Assembly: GCA_041398905.1 (NCBI GenBank)
Contig: JAWKTV010000005.1
Location: 186,001-250,000 of the forward strand
Source of the DNA: JAWKTV01 sp041398905
GTDB lineage: Bacteria > Planctomycetota > Planctomycetia > Planctomycetales > Planctomycetaceae
Length of the DNA stretch: 64,000 nt
Reading direction: 5' to 3'
The position numbers and the translations under genes were made by a program. Positions 29,390-38,071 of this stretch are shown piece after piece. Under the pieces are notes generated by a model that worked only from the letters and a program-made list of their open reading frames with translations, was not told where the DNA came from and did no database searches. Positions within the stretch are counted from its first letter, which is position 1; every line of letters begins with the position of its first letter.

Positions 29390-30526
29390 TTATTCGGCGT
29401 CATCGTCACCGGAGAAGAAGTCGACGACCTTTTCAAACCACCCCTTCTCGTGCGGGCTGACCCGCGTCTTCTCGATCTCGGCGAGCTTGCGGAGCGCTTG
29501 TTCGTGCGGCTCGTCCAGCTTGCGCGGGACAATCAGCCTGACGACCACATGCAGGTCGCCCCGCCGCCCGCCCCGCGGGTCGGGCATCCCCTGCCCTCGC
29601 AGCTTGATGACCTCGCCCGGCTGCGTGCCGGCGGGAATCTTCAGGGACTGCGTGCCCTTGAGCAGCGGCAGCTCGATTTCGGTACCGAGCGCGACCTGTG
29701 TATAGGTGAGCGGGACTTCGCAGACGAGATGCGCACCCTCCCGCTGGAACCGCCTGTGGTCATGAACGCGGATATCGACGTACAGGTCGCCGCGGGGTCC
29801 GTCATTGGGGCCGGCTTCGCCTTCGCCCCGGAGACAGAGCTGCATGCCGTTGTCGATGCCGGCCGGAATCTTGACATTCAGGCTGACCGATTCGTCCTGC
29901 CGACCCGAGCCGTAACAACTGTTGCATTTGTGGCGAATGACTTTGCCGCTGCCGCGACAGGCGGGGCAAGTCGTCTGCACGCGGAAGAAGCCTTGAGCTT
30001 GCACCACCTGGCCCTGGCCGGCGCAGTAGTCACAGGTTTCGGCCGGGTGGCCCGGCTCGGCTCCGCTGCCGCTGCAACGGCCACACGCCTTCTTGCGGTC
30101 GATCCGCAGCTCCTTCTCGCAGCCCTCGGCGGCTTCGAGCAGGGTGATTTCGACGGCGGCGCGGATGTCGGAACCGCGACGCGGCCCGGAGCGACTGCCC
30201 CCGCCGCCGCCGAACATGTCTCCAAAGATGTCGCCAAAGTGCTCGAAGATGTCGCCGAGGTCCTGGAACTGTGGTCCCCCGCCCCGGCCGCCCGCACCCT
30301 TGACACCAGCATGACCGTACTGGTCATAGCGGGAACGTTTGTCGGGATCGCTCAGCACCTCGTAGGCTTCAGCGCACTCCTTGAACTTCGCGATCGCCTC
30401 CTCATCACCCGGATTGCGGTCCGGATGAAACTGCACGGCGAGCTTCTTGTAGGAGCGCTTGATCTCATCCCCGGACGCCGTCTTGCTGACGCTCAGGACT
30501 TCGTAGTAACAGCGTTGAGTCGGCAT
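29390..30526 (-). CDS. dnaJ: Chaperone DnaJ (type I Hsp40)
   Basis: 378 residues from the ATG at 30526 (MPTQRCYYEVLSVSKTASG). The J-domain has the HPD motif (QFHPDRNPGD). A Gly/Phe-rich segment (GDIFGDMFGGGGGS) follows. All four zinc-finger repeats are intact (CGRCSGSG, CDYCAGQG, CPACRGSG, CNSCYGSG). The C-terminal substrate domains (IPAGIDNGMQLCLRGEGEAG and later IPAGTQPGEVIKLRGQGMPD) complete a standard type I DnaJ. It stimulates DnaK ATPase and delivers unfolded proteins. It probably heads a dnaJ-grpE unit. Confidence 0.96.
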   Translation of the reverse strand: MPTQRCYYEVLSVSKTASGDEIKRSYKKLAVQFHPDRNPGDEEAIAKFKECAEAYEVLSDPDKRSRYDQYGHAGVKGAGGRGGGPQFQDLGDIFEHFGDIFGDMFGGGGGSRSGPRRGSDIRAAVEITLLEAAEGCEKELRIDRKKACGRCSGSGAEPGHPAETCDYCAGQGQVVQAQGFFRVQTTCPACRGSGKVIRHKCNSCYGSGRQDESVSLNVKIPAGIDNGMQLCLRGEGEAGPNDGPRGDLYVDIRVHDHRRFQREGAHLVCEVPLTYTQVALGTEIELPLLKGTQSLKIPAGTQPGEVIKLRGQGMPDPRGGRRGDLHVVVRLIVPRKLDEPHEQALRKLAEIEKTRVSPHEKGWFEKVVDFFSGDDDAE

Positions 30527-30704
30527 GACGGGCATCGGGACGACAAGTGAAAAGTAATGCGGTTGCGAAGTGAACTGCGGCGATCGTTAGCAGCAGCTCA
30601 AGGGACATGGGGATCGTTGCCACCGCGAAGCGCCGGATGACTGGTGGCAGATCGTGCCGACCTCGCGGTGCTCCTGTTGTCATGGCCAACGGCCACGCCA
30701 TGAT

Positions 30705-31075
30705 TCACAACAACTGGAGTTTGCCTCCGCACATTCGTACCTGATACTCACGGCAGGCAGCGCTCCACTCGCCGCGCAACTCGGTCAAGTAGGGTTCCGG
30801 TTCGCTGTGCTCCAGCGTGATGGGTGCCTGATTGCGGATATGCCAGCCGCTCGGGAGCAACTCCAGAACCTTATCCGCCAATTCGCCCGCCCCAAATTCG
30901 TGACCCGGTCCCTTCGTGATCTTCTCCACCAACCATCCGTCCAGGAGTGCGAACCGGTCGTCCTCGGTGAAGAGTCCGGTTTCGATCATCTGGTGATCCT
31001 CTCCACCGAGAACCGCGCGACTGGATAAGGTCGCGGCACCGTCTGGCGGGGCTCGATATCGACGACTCTGGACAT
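30705..31075 (-). pseudogene. Remnant of an Uma2-family (PD-(D/E)XK-like) gene
   Basis: An ATG at 31075 gives MSRVVDIEPRQTVPRPYPVARFSVE and then a stop. In the adjacent frame the family segment continues as HQMIETGLFTEDDRFALLDGWLVEKITKGPGHEFGAGELADKVLELLPSGWHIRNQAPI. This is the N-terminal half of Uma2/DUF820 proteins, a nuclease-fold family with many copies in planctomycetes and cyanobacteria. The part with the later acidic and Gln/Lys catalytic residues is missing: the frame ends at 30705, giving about 120 residues against the usual 180-200. The inner shift could be a consensus error, but the missing C-terminus suggests real decay. Confidence 0.65.
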
Positions 31076-31278
31076 GACTCAACTCCCGTGGAGCGTGACC
31101 AACACCGTCATCTTATCACGCATCAGATGCCTGGGCACCCCGTTCGCCGAGTGCCCGACGTGCAGCGAGCCACCGGAAACCGGTGGCTCGCTGGGATCAT
31201 CAATCACTTCAGGCAATTTCGACCGTTGACGAGCCTTGATGGAACTCCGGCGGGAGTGAACCGCCGCTCCAACTGGCC

Positions 31279-32894
31279 CTACCGGATCGCGCCTTCCACC
31301 TTGGCCTTTTCACCACCCGACAGGTCATCGGTACGGGTGACGAGGACCTGGGTGGTCAGCATCAAACCGGAGATCGACGAAGCGTAACGCAGGGCCGACT
31401 TGACGACCTTGGCGGGGTCGATGACGCCCGCCTTGTACATGTCGGTGTACTCGCCGGTCGCGGCATTGTAGCCAGTGTTTTTCGGCTTCTGCTTGACTTC
31501 GTCAGCGACGACGGCACCGTCTTCGCCGCGGTTGGCAACAATCTGGCGGAGCGGTGCTTCCAGGGCGCGAGCGATAATATCGATCCCGATCTTCTCGTCT
31601 CCCTTGCCCTTGACCTCCTTCACGGCCTCGATACAGCGGAGGAGCGCGACACCGCCGCCCGGCAGGATGCCTTCTTCCACCGCGGCGCGAGTGGCGTGCA
31701 GGGCGTCCTCCATGCGGGCCTTGGTCTGCTTCATCTCGGCTTCAGTGGCACCGCCCACGGAGATGATCGCAACGCCGCCCGTCAGCTTGGCGAGTCGCTC
31801 CTGGAACTTCTCGCGGTCGTACTCGCTGTCGGTTTCTTCGATGTGCTTGCGGATCTGCGCGACCCGCTTGTCGATATCGGCCCGCTTGCCGCCGCCGTCG
31901 ATGAGGGTGCAGCTATCCTTGTCGACCTCGACACGCTTCGCCGACCCGAGCTGCGACAGCTCGATCGACTCGAGCTTGATACCGAGATCTTCGGTGACGC
32001 ACACGCCGCCGGTCAGGACGGCCATGTCCTGCAGCATCGCCTTGCGGCGATCGCCGAAGCCGGGGGCCTTGACGGCACAGACGTGCAGGATGCCGCGGAG
32101 ACGGTTGACGACCAGGGCCGTGAGGGCCTCGCCATCAATGTCTTCGGCGATCACCAGCAGCGATCGGCCCGACTGGCTAACCTTCTCGAGCAGCGGGATG
32201 AAGTCGCGGAGGCTCGAGATCTTCTTCTCGTGCAGGAGGACGAGGCAGTCATCCAATTCGCACTTCATGTTGGACGCGTTGGTCACGAAGTACGGAGAGA
32301 TGTACCCCTTGTCGAACTGCATACCCTCCGTGAGGCTGAGGGTCGTCTCGTTGGACTTCCCTTCCTCGACCGTGATGACGCCGTCGCGGCCGACCTGCTC
32401 CATCGCATCGGCGATGAGCTGGCCGATCTCGCGATCGTTGTTGGCCGAGATCGCACCGACATGGACGATCTCGTCCTTGTCGTCGACCGGTTTGGCCATC
32501 GACTCCAGGTGAGCCAGGGCGGCGTCGACCGCCTTCTCGATCCCCTTGCGAACGACGGCCGGATTGGCACCCAGGCTGACCGACCGCAGACCTTCTTCGT
32601 AGATCGCGCGGGCGAGCACGGTCGCGGTGGTCGTCCCGTCGCCGGCGATGTCGCTGGTCTTGGTGGCAACCTCGTTGACGAGCTTGGCCCCCATGTTCTC
32701 ATAGGGGTCTTCCAGCTCGACCTCTTTGAGACCGTCACGCCGTCCTTGGTGACGACGGGGTTCCCGAAGGACTTGTCGATGATGACATTGCGACCGGTTG
32801 GTCCCATCGTGACCGCGACGGCGTCCGCCAGAGTGTTGATGCCCCGCTGCAACTTCAGGCGAGCGCGGTCATCGAAAAGAAGTTGTTTGGCCAT
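31279..32894 (-). CDS. groEL: Chaperonin GroEL, second copy, frameshifted
   Basis: 60-kDa chaperonin subunit. The ATG at 32894 starts MAKQLLFDDRARLKLQRGINTLADAVAVTMGPTGRNVIIDKSFG. The frame breaks after DGVTVSK and resumes in the next frame as EVELEDPYENMGAKLVNEVATKTSD. One missing A/T in the short run at about 32723-32727 repairs it, and 1,616 nt (3n+2) agrees. ATPase residues are kept (DGTTTATVLAR). The repaired length is about 538 residues. The C-terminus ends KAKVEGAIR without the Gly-Gly-Met tail seen in the copy at 33.4-35.1 kb. It follows groES by 79 bp and is probably in the same operon. Confidence 0.95.
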
Positions 32895-32901
32895 GATAGT
32901 C

Positions 32902-32922
32902 GGTAGTGGGTAGTGGGTAGTG
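32902..32922. repeat. 7-bp tandem repeat before groEL copy 2
   Basis: GGTAGTG is repeated three times without gaps immediately upstream of the groEL start at 32894. A small variable-number repeat is possible. Confidence 0.6.
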
Positions 32923-32973
32923 GAGAGAGCCGCGAGGCGGCGGCAGCACACTGGTCGAACCAGCGGCCAAGCA

Positions 32974-33264
32974 CTAGCTGACGACTTTGGCGAGGATGTC
33001 GCTTTCACGCAGGATCTTGACGTCTCGGCCGCCGACTTCGATCTCGGTGCCGCCGTACTTGCCGAACAGAACCTCGTCGCCAACCTTCACCGAAACCGGA
33101 CAACGCTCGCCGCTGTCCAGCAGACGACCCGGGCCGACGGCCACGACCTTGCCGCGCTGCGGCTTTTCCTTGGCGCTGTCCGGCAGCACGATGCCGCCCG
33201 CGGTGGTCTCTTCAGCCTCCACCGGCTCGACAACGACGCGATCATCAAGAGGATTCAGATTCAT
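32974..33264 (-). CDS. groES: Co-chaperonin GroES
   Basis: 96 residues, the usual length. Caps the GroEL ring. The start MNLNPLDDRVVVEPVEAEETTAGGIVLPDSAKEKPQ carries the typical N-terminal strand and the mobile loop that contacts GroEL. GRLLDSGERCPVSVKVGDEVLFGKYGGTEIEV and the C-terminal ILRESDILAKV are family standard. It sits between the two groEL genes, all on the minus strand. Confidence 0.97.
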   Translation of the reverse strand: MNLNPLDDRVVVEPVEAEETTAGGIVLPDSAKEKPQRGKVVAVGPGRLLDSGERCPVSVKVGDEVLFGKYGGTEIEVGGRDVKILRESDILAKVVS

Positions 33265-33283
33265 TGGTGATTAGCTCCAGTGT

Positions 33284-33318
33284 GTGAGTTGTCAGTGTTC
33301 AGTAGTGAGTTGTCAGTG
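33284..33318. repeat. 14-bp direct repeat upstream of groES
   Basis: GTGAGTTGTCAGTG occurs at 33284-33297 and again at 33305-33318, 21 bp apart start to start (two helical turns), in the gap between groEL copy 1 and groES. The spacing would suit a dimeric regulator on one face of the DNA, but it may be a chance low-complexity repeat. No CIRCE element is visible. Confidence 0.45.
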
Positions 33319-33388
33319 ACGAGTTCAGATCATCGAAATGCAACGGCGGCCGGAGACGATGACCCGGCTGCCGTCGACTGACAACCGC

Positions 33389-35071
33389 TTAGAATCCCAT
33401 ACCCGGCATGCCGCCCATTCCGCCCATGCCACCCATTCCCCCCATGCCGCCGCCGTCGTGGTGATGGTCGTCGTGGCTGTCCTCTTCCTGCTTCGGCTCT
33501 TCAACGATCATGCAGTCGGTGGTCATCAGCAGTGACGCGACGCTCAGAGCGTTCTGCAGGGCGGTGCGGACAACCTTCGCGGGATCGACCACGCCCATCT
33601 CGAACATGTCGCCGTACTCGTCGTTGAGCGCGTCGTACCCGTAGTTGACCTCTTTGCTCTTGCGAACATTGTTGGCGACCACGGTCCCATCCAGCCCGGC
33701 GTTCTCAGCGATCGCCCGCAGGGGCATCTCGAGGACATTCCTGACGAGCTGGATACCGAGGGCCTCATCGCCTTCGAGCTTCGCCTTCTCGAGTGCCTTG
33801 GCACACCGGAGCAGCGCGACACCACCACCGGGGACGATGCCTTCCTCGACCGCCGCACGAGTCGCCGCGAGGGCGTCGTCGATCAGGTCCTTGCGTTCCT
33901 TCATTTCCGTCTCGGTTGCGGCACCGACGTTGATCTGGGCAACGCCGCCGGCGAGCTTGGCGAGTCGCTCCTGCAGCTTTTCGCGGTCGTAGTCGCTGTC
34001 GGTCGACTCAATTTCGCTCCGGATCTGGGCGGCACGTCCGTCGATCGCGTCCTTCTTGCCGCCACCCTGCACCACGGTCGTCGTGTCGGAAGTGACACGA
34101 ATCTTCCGGGCGGTACCGAGCCGCTTCAGCTCGACGTTCTCCAGCTTCTCGCCGAGATCCTTGAACAGGGCCTCGCCGCCGGTCAGGATCGCAAGGTCCT
34201 GGAGCATCGCCTTGCGGCGGTCGCCATAACCCGGCGCCTTGACGGCACAGACCTGAACGATGCCGCGGAGCTTGTTGACGACCAGGGTCGCGAGCGCTTC
34301 GCCCTCGATGTCCTCGGCGATGATGAGCAGCGGCCGGCCAGCCTTCGAGATTTGCTCCAGCACCGGCACCAGCGTGCGGGCGTTGCTGATCTTCTCTTCG
34401 GTGATCAGCACGAGGCAGTTGTCCAACTCGACAACCTGATCGTCCTCGTTGGTCACGAAGTGCGGCGAAAGGAAGCCCCGCTCGAACTGCATCCCCTCGA
34501 CAAGCTCGATCTCCGTCTCCAGCCCACGGCCTTCCTCGATGGTGATCACACCATCTTTGCCGACCTTGGTCAGGGCATCGGCAAGCGTCTTGCCGATTTC
34601 ACGATCGTTGTTTCCAGCGATCATCGCGACGGTTTCGATCGCCTTCTTGTCCTTGGCGTCGACCGGCTTGGCCATCTTATGAAGGGCCTCGATGACGAGA
34701 TCGACACCCTTCTGGGCACCGCGCGCCAAAGCGATGGGAGCGGCCCCGGCGGCGATGAACTTGAGCGACTGCTTGAAGATCGCCTCGGCGAGGACCGTGG
34801 CGGTTGTCGTACCGTCGCCGGCGATGTCACCTGTCTTGGAGGCCGCCTCCTTGACGAGCTGCACGGCACAGTTCTCGAACTTGTCTTCCAGCTCGATATC
34901 CTGAGCGACCGTCACGCCGTCCTTTGTGATCTTGGGAGAACCCCAACCCTTGTCGAGCACAGCATTACGGCCACGCGGGCCAAGCGTGCTGGCCACGGCC
35001 CGGGACAGCTTGGAAACCCCTTGCAGCATCTGCTTACGGGCATCATCGTCAAAGCTCAGCAGTTTCGACAC
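33389..35071 (-). CDS. groEL: Chaperonin GroEL, first copy
   Basis: 560 residues, intact. The start MSKLLSFDDDARKQMLQGVSKLSRAVASTLGPRGRNAVLDKGWGSPKITKDGVTV is full length. The ATPase motif DGTTTATVLAEA, apical and intermediate domains are complete, and the C-terminus has a His/Asp stretch (DSHDDHHHDGGG) followed by repeated GGM and GMGF. The GGM tail is the classic flexible cavity-floor segment of housekeeping GroEL. The added His-rich stretch could bind metal. It is transcribed toward groES, 124 bp away. Confidence 0.97.
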   Translation of the reverse strand: MSKLLSFDDDARKQMLQGVSKLSRAVASTLGPRGRNAVLDKGWGSPKITKDGVTVAQDIELEDKFENCAVQLVKEAASKTGDIAGDGTTTATVLAEAIFKQSLKFIAAGAAPIALARGAQKGVDLVIEALHKMAKPVDAKDKKAIETVAMIAGNNDREIGKTLADALTKVGKDGVITIEEGRGLETEIELVEGMQFERGFLSPHFVTNEDDQVVELDNCLVLITEEKISNARTLVPVLEQISKAGRPLLIIAEDIEGEALATLVVNKLRGIVQVCAVKAPGYGDRRKAMLQDLAILTGGEALFKDLGEKLENVELKRLGTARKIRVTSDTTTVVQGGGKKDAIDGRAAQIRSEIESTDSDYDREKLQERLAKLAGGVAQINVGAATETEMKERKDLIDDALAATRAAVEEGIVPGGGVALLRCAKALEKAKLEGDEALGIQLVRNVLEMPLRAIAENAGLDGTVVANNVRKSKEVNYGYDALNDEYGDMFEMGVVDPAKVVRTALQNALSVASLLMTTDCMIVEEPKQEEDSHDDHHHDGGGMGGMGGMGGMGGMPGMGF

Positions 35072-35614
35072 GGCTGCTCCTGTTGGAATCGTTGCACTTC
35101 AATGGGAATATCAACTGGGGGCCAGCCACGCCAGTGGCCGACTCAACCCGCAATCGCCGGGTGCTGACAGGCCTGTTGGCTGCCAAATTGCACCGTGGGC
35201 GGCACCTCTTTTCCGGATGTTACTCCGTAGAAGCAACCGATGTGCCACACCAGTCGGAAATACGCAACGGCAATCTCTGGAAGGGCTTGTGGTGTACCGC
35301 TGTTGTCGGGGGGAGCGATGGGGCTGCCAACCTGGCAGTAATGCGATCTGCGCGGCACAACTGGGCAGATGCCGCCCCAGCCAGCAGGGTGCGGGGCACT
35401 TCGAAGCGGGCTGCGGCGAACAGTGAGCATACCCCGCTTCGGGCGGTCGGGTGACCGACGACACCGGTGGCCTGTTGACGGAAGGCTGGACTTCCGCGAA
35501 CGTTCAAGGGCCTTGCACCAACCGGCGCCAAAGCTTTAGTGGCCCTTCAGCGGGCCTGACCCGTGCGAGCCGACAACCGGCCGCTGCCTCGTCTTTCATT
35601 CTGTGACCTCATCC
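35072..35614. other. Divergent intergenic region groEL/purN
   Basis: 543 bp between divergent groEL and purN. An open frame at 35083-35454 has no family signal and an unusual composition, so I leave it out. I looked for a CIRCE operator (TTAGCACTC...GAGTGCTAA) before groEL and did not find one. No RNA gene is seen. Confidence 0.45.
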
Positions 35615-36232
35615 ATGCCTCCGTTGTCCATCGCCGTCCTGATCTCCGGAGGGGGGACGACGCTCGTCAATCTGCAGCAGCGAATCATCGATGGCACCCT
35701 GCCGGCGCAGGTGGTCCAGGTGATCGCGTCCAAACGCTGCGGAGGCGTCGAGAAGGCGTTGGCCGCCGGTCTGGCGGTTGATGTACTGCGACCGCAGGAG
35801 TTTGAATCGGTGGCAGCCTACAGCAAAGCCGTCTTTGATCGGCTGCGTCAGCAGCAGGTCAGCTTGGTGGTGCTGGGCGGCTTTCTTTCGCGATTGGAGA
35901 TTCCCGCGGACTTTCAGGCGAGGGTGCTGAACATTCACCCAGCGTTGATCCCGGCGTTCTGTGGTCAGGGGATGTACGGCGACCGGGTGCACCAGGCGGT
36001 GCTCGACCGCGGCTGCAAGGTGAGCGGCTGCACCATCCACTTCTGTGACAACGAGTACGATCACGGACCGATCGTGCTGCAACGCTGCGTGCCGGTCCTT
36101 GACGACGACGACGTTCACTCGCTGCAGGCTCGGGTGTTTGCAGCCGAGTGCGAGGCGTATCCTGAAGCGATTCGGCTGTTCGCGGAAGGGCGGCTCGTGG
36201 TTGTGGATCGTCTCGTGCGAATTCTGACTTAA
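35615..36232 (+). CDS. purN: Phosphoribosylglycinamide formyltransferase
   Basis: 205 residues from the ATG at 35615; a GTG at 35603 is an alternative. Transfers formyl from 10-formyl-THF to GAR in purine synthesis. SIAVLISGGGTTLVNLQQ is the phosphate-binding N-terminus, and VLNIHPALIPAFCG contains the catalytic Asn and His. SGCTIHFCDNEYDHGPIVLQ contains the catalytic Asp loop. Family PurN normally has HP(S/A)LLP and D.G.I as here. It looks complete. Confidence 0.93.
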   Translation: MPPLSIAVLISGGGTTLVNLQQRIIDGTLPAQVVQVIASKRCGGVEKALAAGLAVDVLRPQEFESVAAYSKAVFDRLRQQQVSLVVLGGFLSRLEIPADFQARVLNIHPALIPAFCGQGMYGDRVHQAVLDRGCKVSGCTIHFCDNEYDHGPIVLQRCVPVLDDDDVHSLQARVFAAECEAYPEAIRLFAEGRLVVVDRLVRILT

Positions 36233-36352
36233 ACGCCCCCTTCGAGGCGAACGTCGGGTCGTTCAAGGCAGCCGGCTCGAACGAGGTCACCGCCAGCCGC
36301 GAAGCTCAGGATCGCCCGCCATTCAACAGGCCCGATTGACAGGAACCTCACC

Positions 36353-36920
36353 ATGACCCGCGACGATCATCTAACGCTGCTGCGTGAGTACACGAAAAGT
36401 GAGTCACTCATCCGGCACATGTTGGCGGTCGAGGCCGCGATGCGGGCCTATGCTCGACAGGGCGGTGACGACGAAGAGACCTGGGGGACGGTTGGTCTGC
36501 TGCACGATTTCGACTACGAACGCTGGCCTGATCCGCCTGACCACCCGCTGCGCGGGGCCGCGATCCTCAGCGAGCGGGGCTACCCTTCCGAGGTCATCTA
36601 TGCGATCAAGTCTCACGCCGACTACCTGACGGACTGCCCGCGCGTTTCGCGACTCGACAAGACGCTGTACGCCTGCGACGAGTTGTGCGGCTTCCTGGTC
36701 GCATGCGGCTCTGGTGCGGCCGGAGCGACTCCGCGGGATGACCCCCAAAAGCGTGCGTAAGAAGATGAAGCAGCCATCGTTCGCCGCGGCGGTGAAGCGG
36801 GAAGACCTGGAGTCAGGCGCGGCGGACTTGGGGGTCGATCTCAACGAACACATCGCCTTTTGCATCGCGGCCCTGCAGTCGATCGAAGCGGAGCTGGCTC
36901 TGGAGCCGGAACTTGACTGA
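36353..36920 (+). CDS. HD-domain phosphohydrolase-like protein, frameshifted
   Basis: MTRDDHLTLLREYTKSESLIRHMLAVEAAMRAYARQ starts an HD domain. The metal His/Asp pairs are visible in RHMLAVEAAM, LLHDFDYERWPD and the later IKSHADY. The first frame leaves homology after CGFLVACG, and the next frame gives VRPERLRGMTPKSVRKKMKQPSFAAAVKRED. Removing one G at about 36705-36708 (TGCGGCT) joins them, and 568 nt (3n+1) agrees with one extra base. The repaired length is about 188 residues. It likely hydrolyses a phosphorylated nucleotide or similar in the cytoplasm. The substrate is unknown. Confidence 0.85.
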
Positions 36921-37004
36921 ACGCGCGGGCGAGGCAGGGCCACTCTCGTCGTGCGAACGCACACCAGCTCGACACCGACAGCCCGACCGCGTTGCGGCGC
37001 GCGT

Positions 37005-38071
37005 TTACCGCGCGCTCAGTTCGTGCACCATGCTCACGAGCGCTTTGACATGCTCGTGAGGCACGTCCGGCGTGACGCCGTGGCCGAGGTTGAAGATGTG
37101 ACCCGGTTGCGAACCGGCCGCGTCGAGCACGCGACGGGCGTGCTCCCTCAGCACAGGCAGCTCGGTATAGAGCGCAATCGGATCGAGATTCCCCTGAATC
37201 GCCCGTGACGGTCCGGCAAGCCGACGTGCACGTCGCAGGTCGGTCCGCCAGTCGATGCCGAGCACCTGGCCACCCGCCTCGACCTGGGCCTCGAACAACT
37301 CCGGGTTGCCGTTCAGAAAGTTGACGACAGGCACATCAGCGGGCAGAGACTCAATGAGTGCCCGAGTGTGCGGCTGCACGTACGCGCGGTAGTCGGCCGG
37401 GCTGAGCGACCCTGCCCAACTGTCGAAGATCTGCACGGCCTGACAGCCGGCCGCGATCTGAGCGCGGAGATACCGCGATGTGCTGCGAACCAGCTTGCCG
37501 AGCAGCTCGTCCCATGCGGGGCGATCGTTCCACATCATGGTCTTGGTGCGGATGTAGTTCTTCGAGCCGCCCCTTCAATGGCGTACGACGCCAGAGTGAA
37601 CGGCGCACCGGCGAAGCCGAGCAGCGGAATGTTGCCCGGCAGGTCTCGGCGAATCAGCCGCACCGCGTCGTACACGTACCCGAGCACCGACACGTCTTCA
37701 AGTTCCCGCACGCGGTCGACATCGCCCGCCCCCATGAGCGGGTTGTGAATGACGGGGCCTTCGCCCTTCTGGTACTCAAGGTCGAGACCCATCGGTTCGA
37801 GAATGGGCAGCAGGTCGGCGAAGAGGATCGCAGCGTCGACCCCCAGCACCTCGCGGGCGGTCAGCGTCACCTCGGCCGCCAGTTCCGGCGTCTTGCACAA
37901 CTCGATGAAGGTCACCTTGCTGCGGACCGCCATGTACTCCGGCAGGTAACGGCCCGCCTGACGCATAATCCAGACCGGCGTCACGTCTGTTGGCTCGCAA
38001 CGGGCGGCGCGCAGGAATCGGCTGTTCTGCAATTCATCGCTCATGGTCGTCTGCATCAACTGCTCACTCAC
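37005..38071 (-). CDS. hemE: Uroporphyrinogen decarboxylase, frameshifted
   Basis: Decarboxylates the four acetate side chains of uroporphyrinogen III to give coproporphyrinogen III in heme synthesis. The start MSEQLMQTTMSDELQNSRFLRAARCE is followed by PVWIMRQAGRYLPEY, the family active-site region with the essential Arg. The frame is lost after TLASYAIEG and continues in the next frame as GSKNYIRTKTMMWNDRPAW. One missing G/C in the run at 37570-37573 explains it, and 1,067 nt (3n+2) agrees. The repaired length is about 355 residues, normal for the family. The start overlaps the LarA-like gene stop by four bases, so the two are translationally coupled. Confidence 0.95.

Noticed and set aside
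29381..30550. 389-codon plus-strand frame opposite dnaJ
   Set aside because: dnaJ on the minus strand has J-domain and all four zinc motifs; this frame is its mirror.
32700..32730. Programmed ribosomal frameshifting in groEL copy 2
   Set aside because: The same kind of shift occurs in many unrelated genes, and no slippery heptamer with downstream structure is evident; sequence error is simpler.
31696..35167. Long plus-strand frames opposite both groEL genes (31696-32913, 34352-35167)
   Set aside because: Codon-bias shadows of groEL with His/Leu/Asp-rich composition and no family similarity.
35083..35454. 123-codon plus-strand frame between groEL and purN
   Set aside because: No signal peptide, helix or family motif; probably chance.
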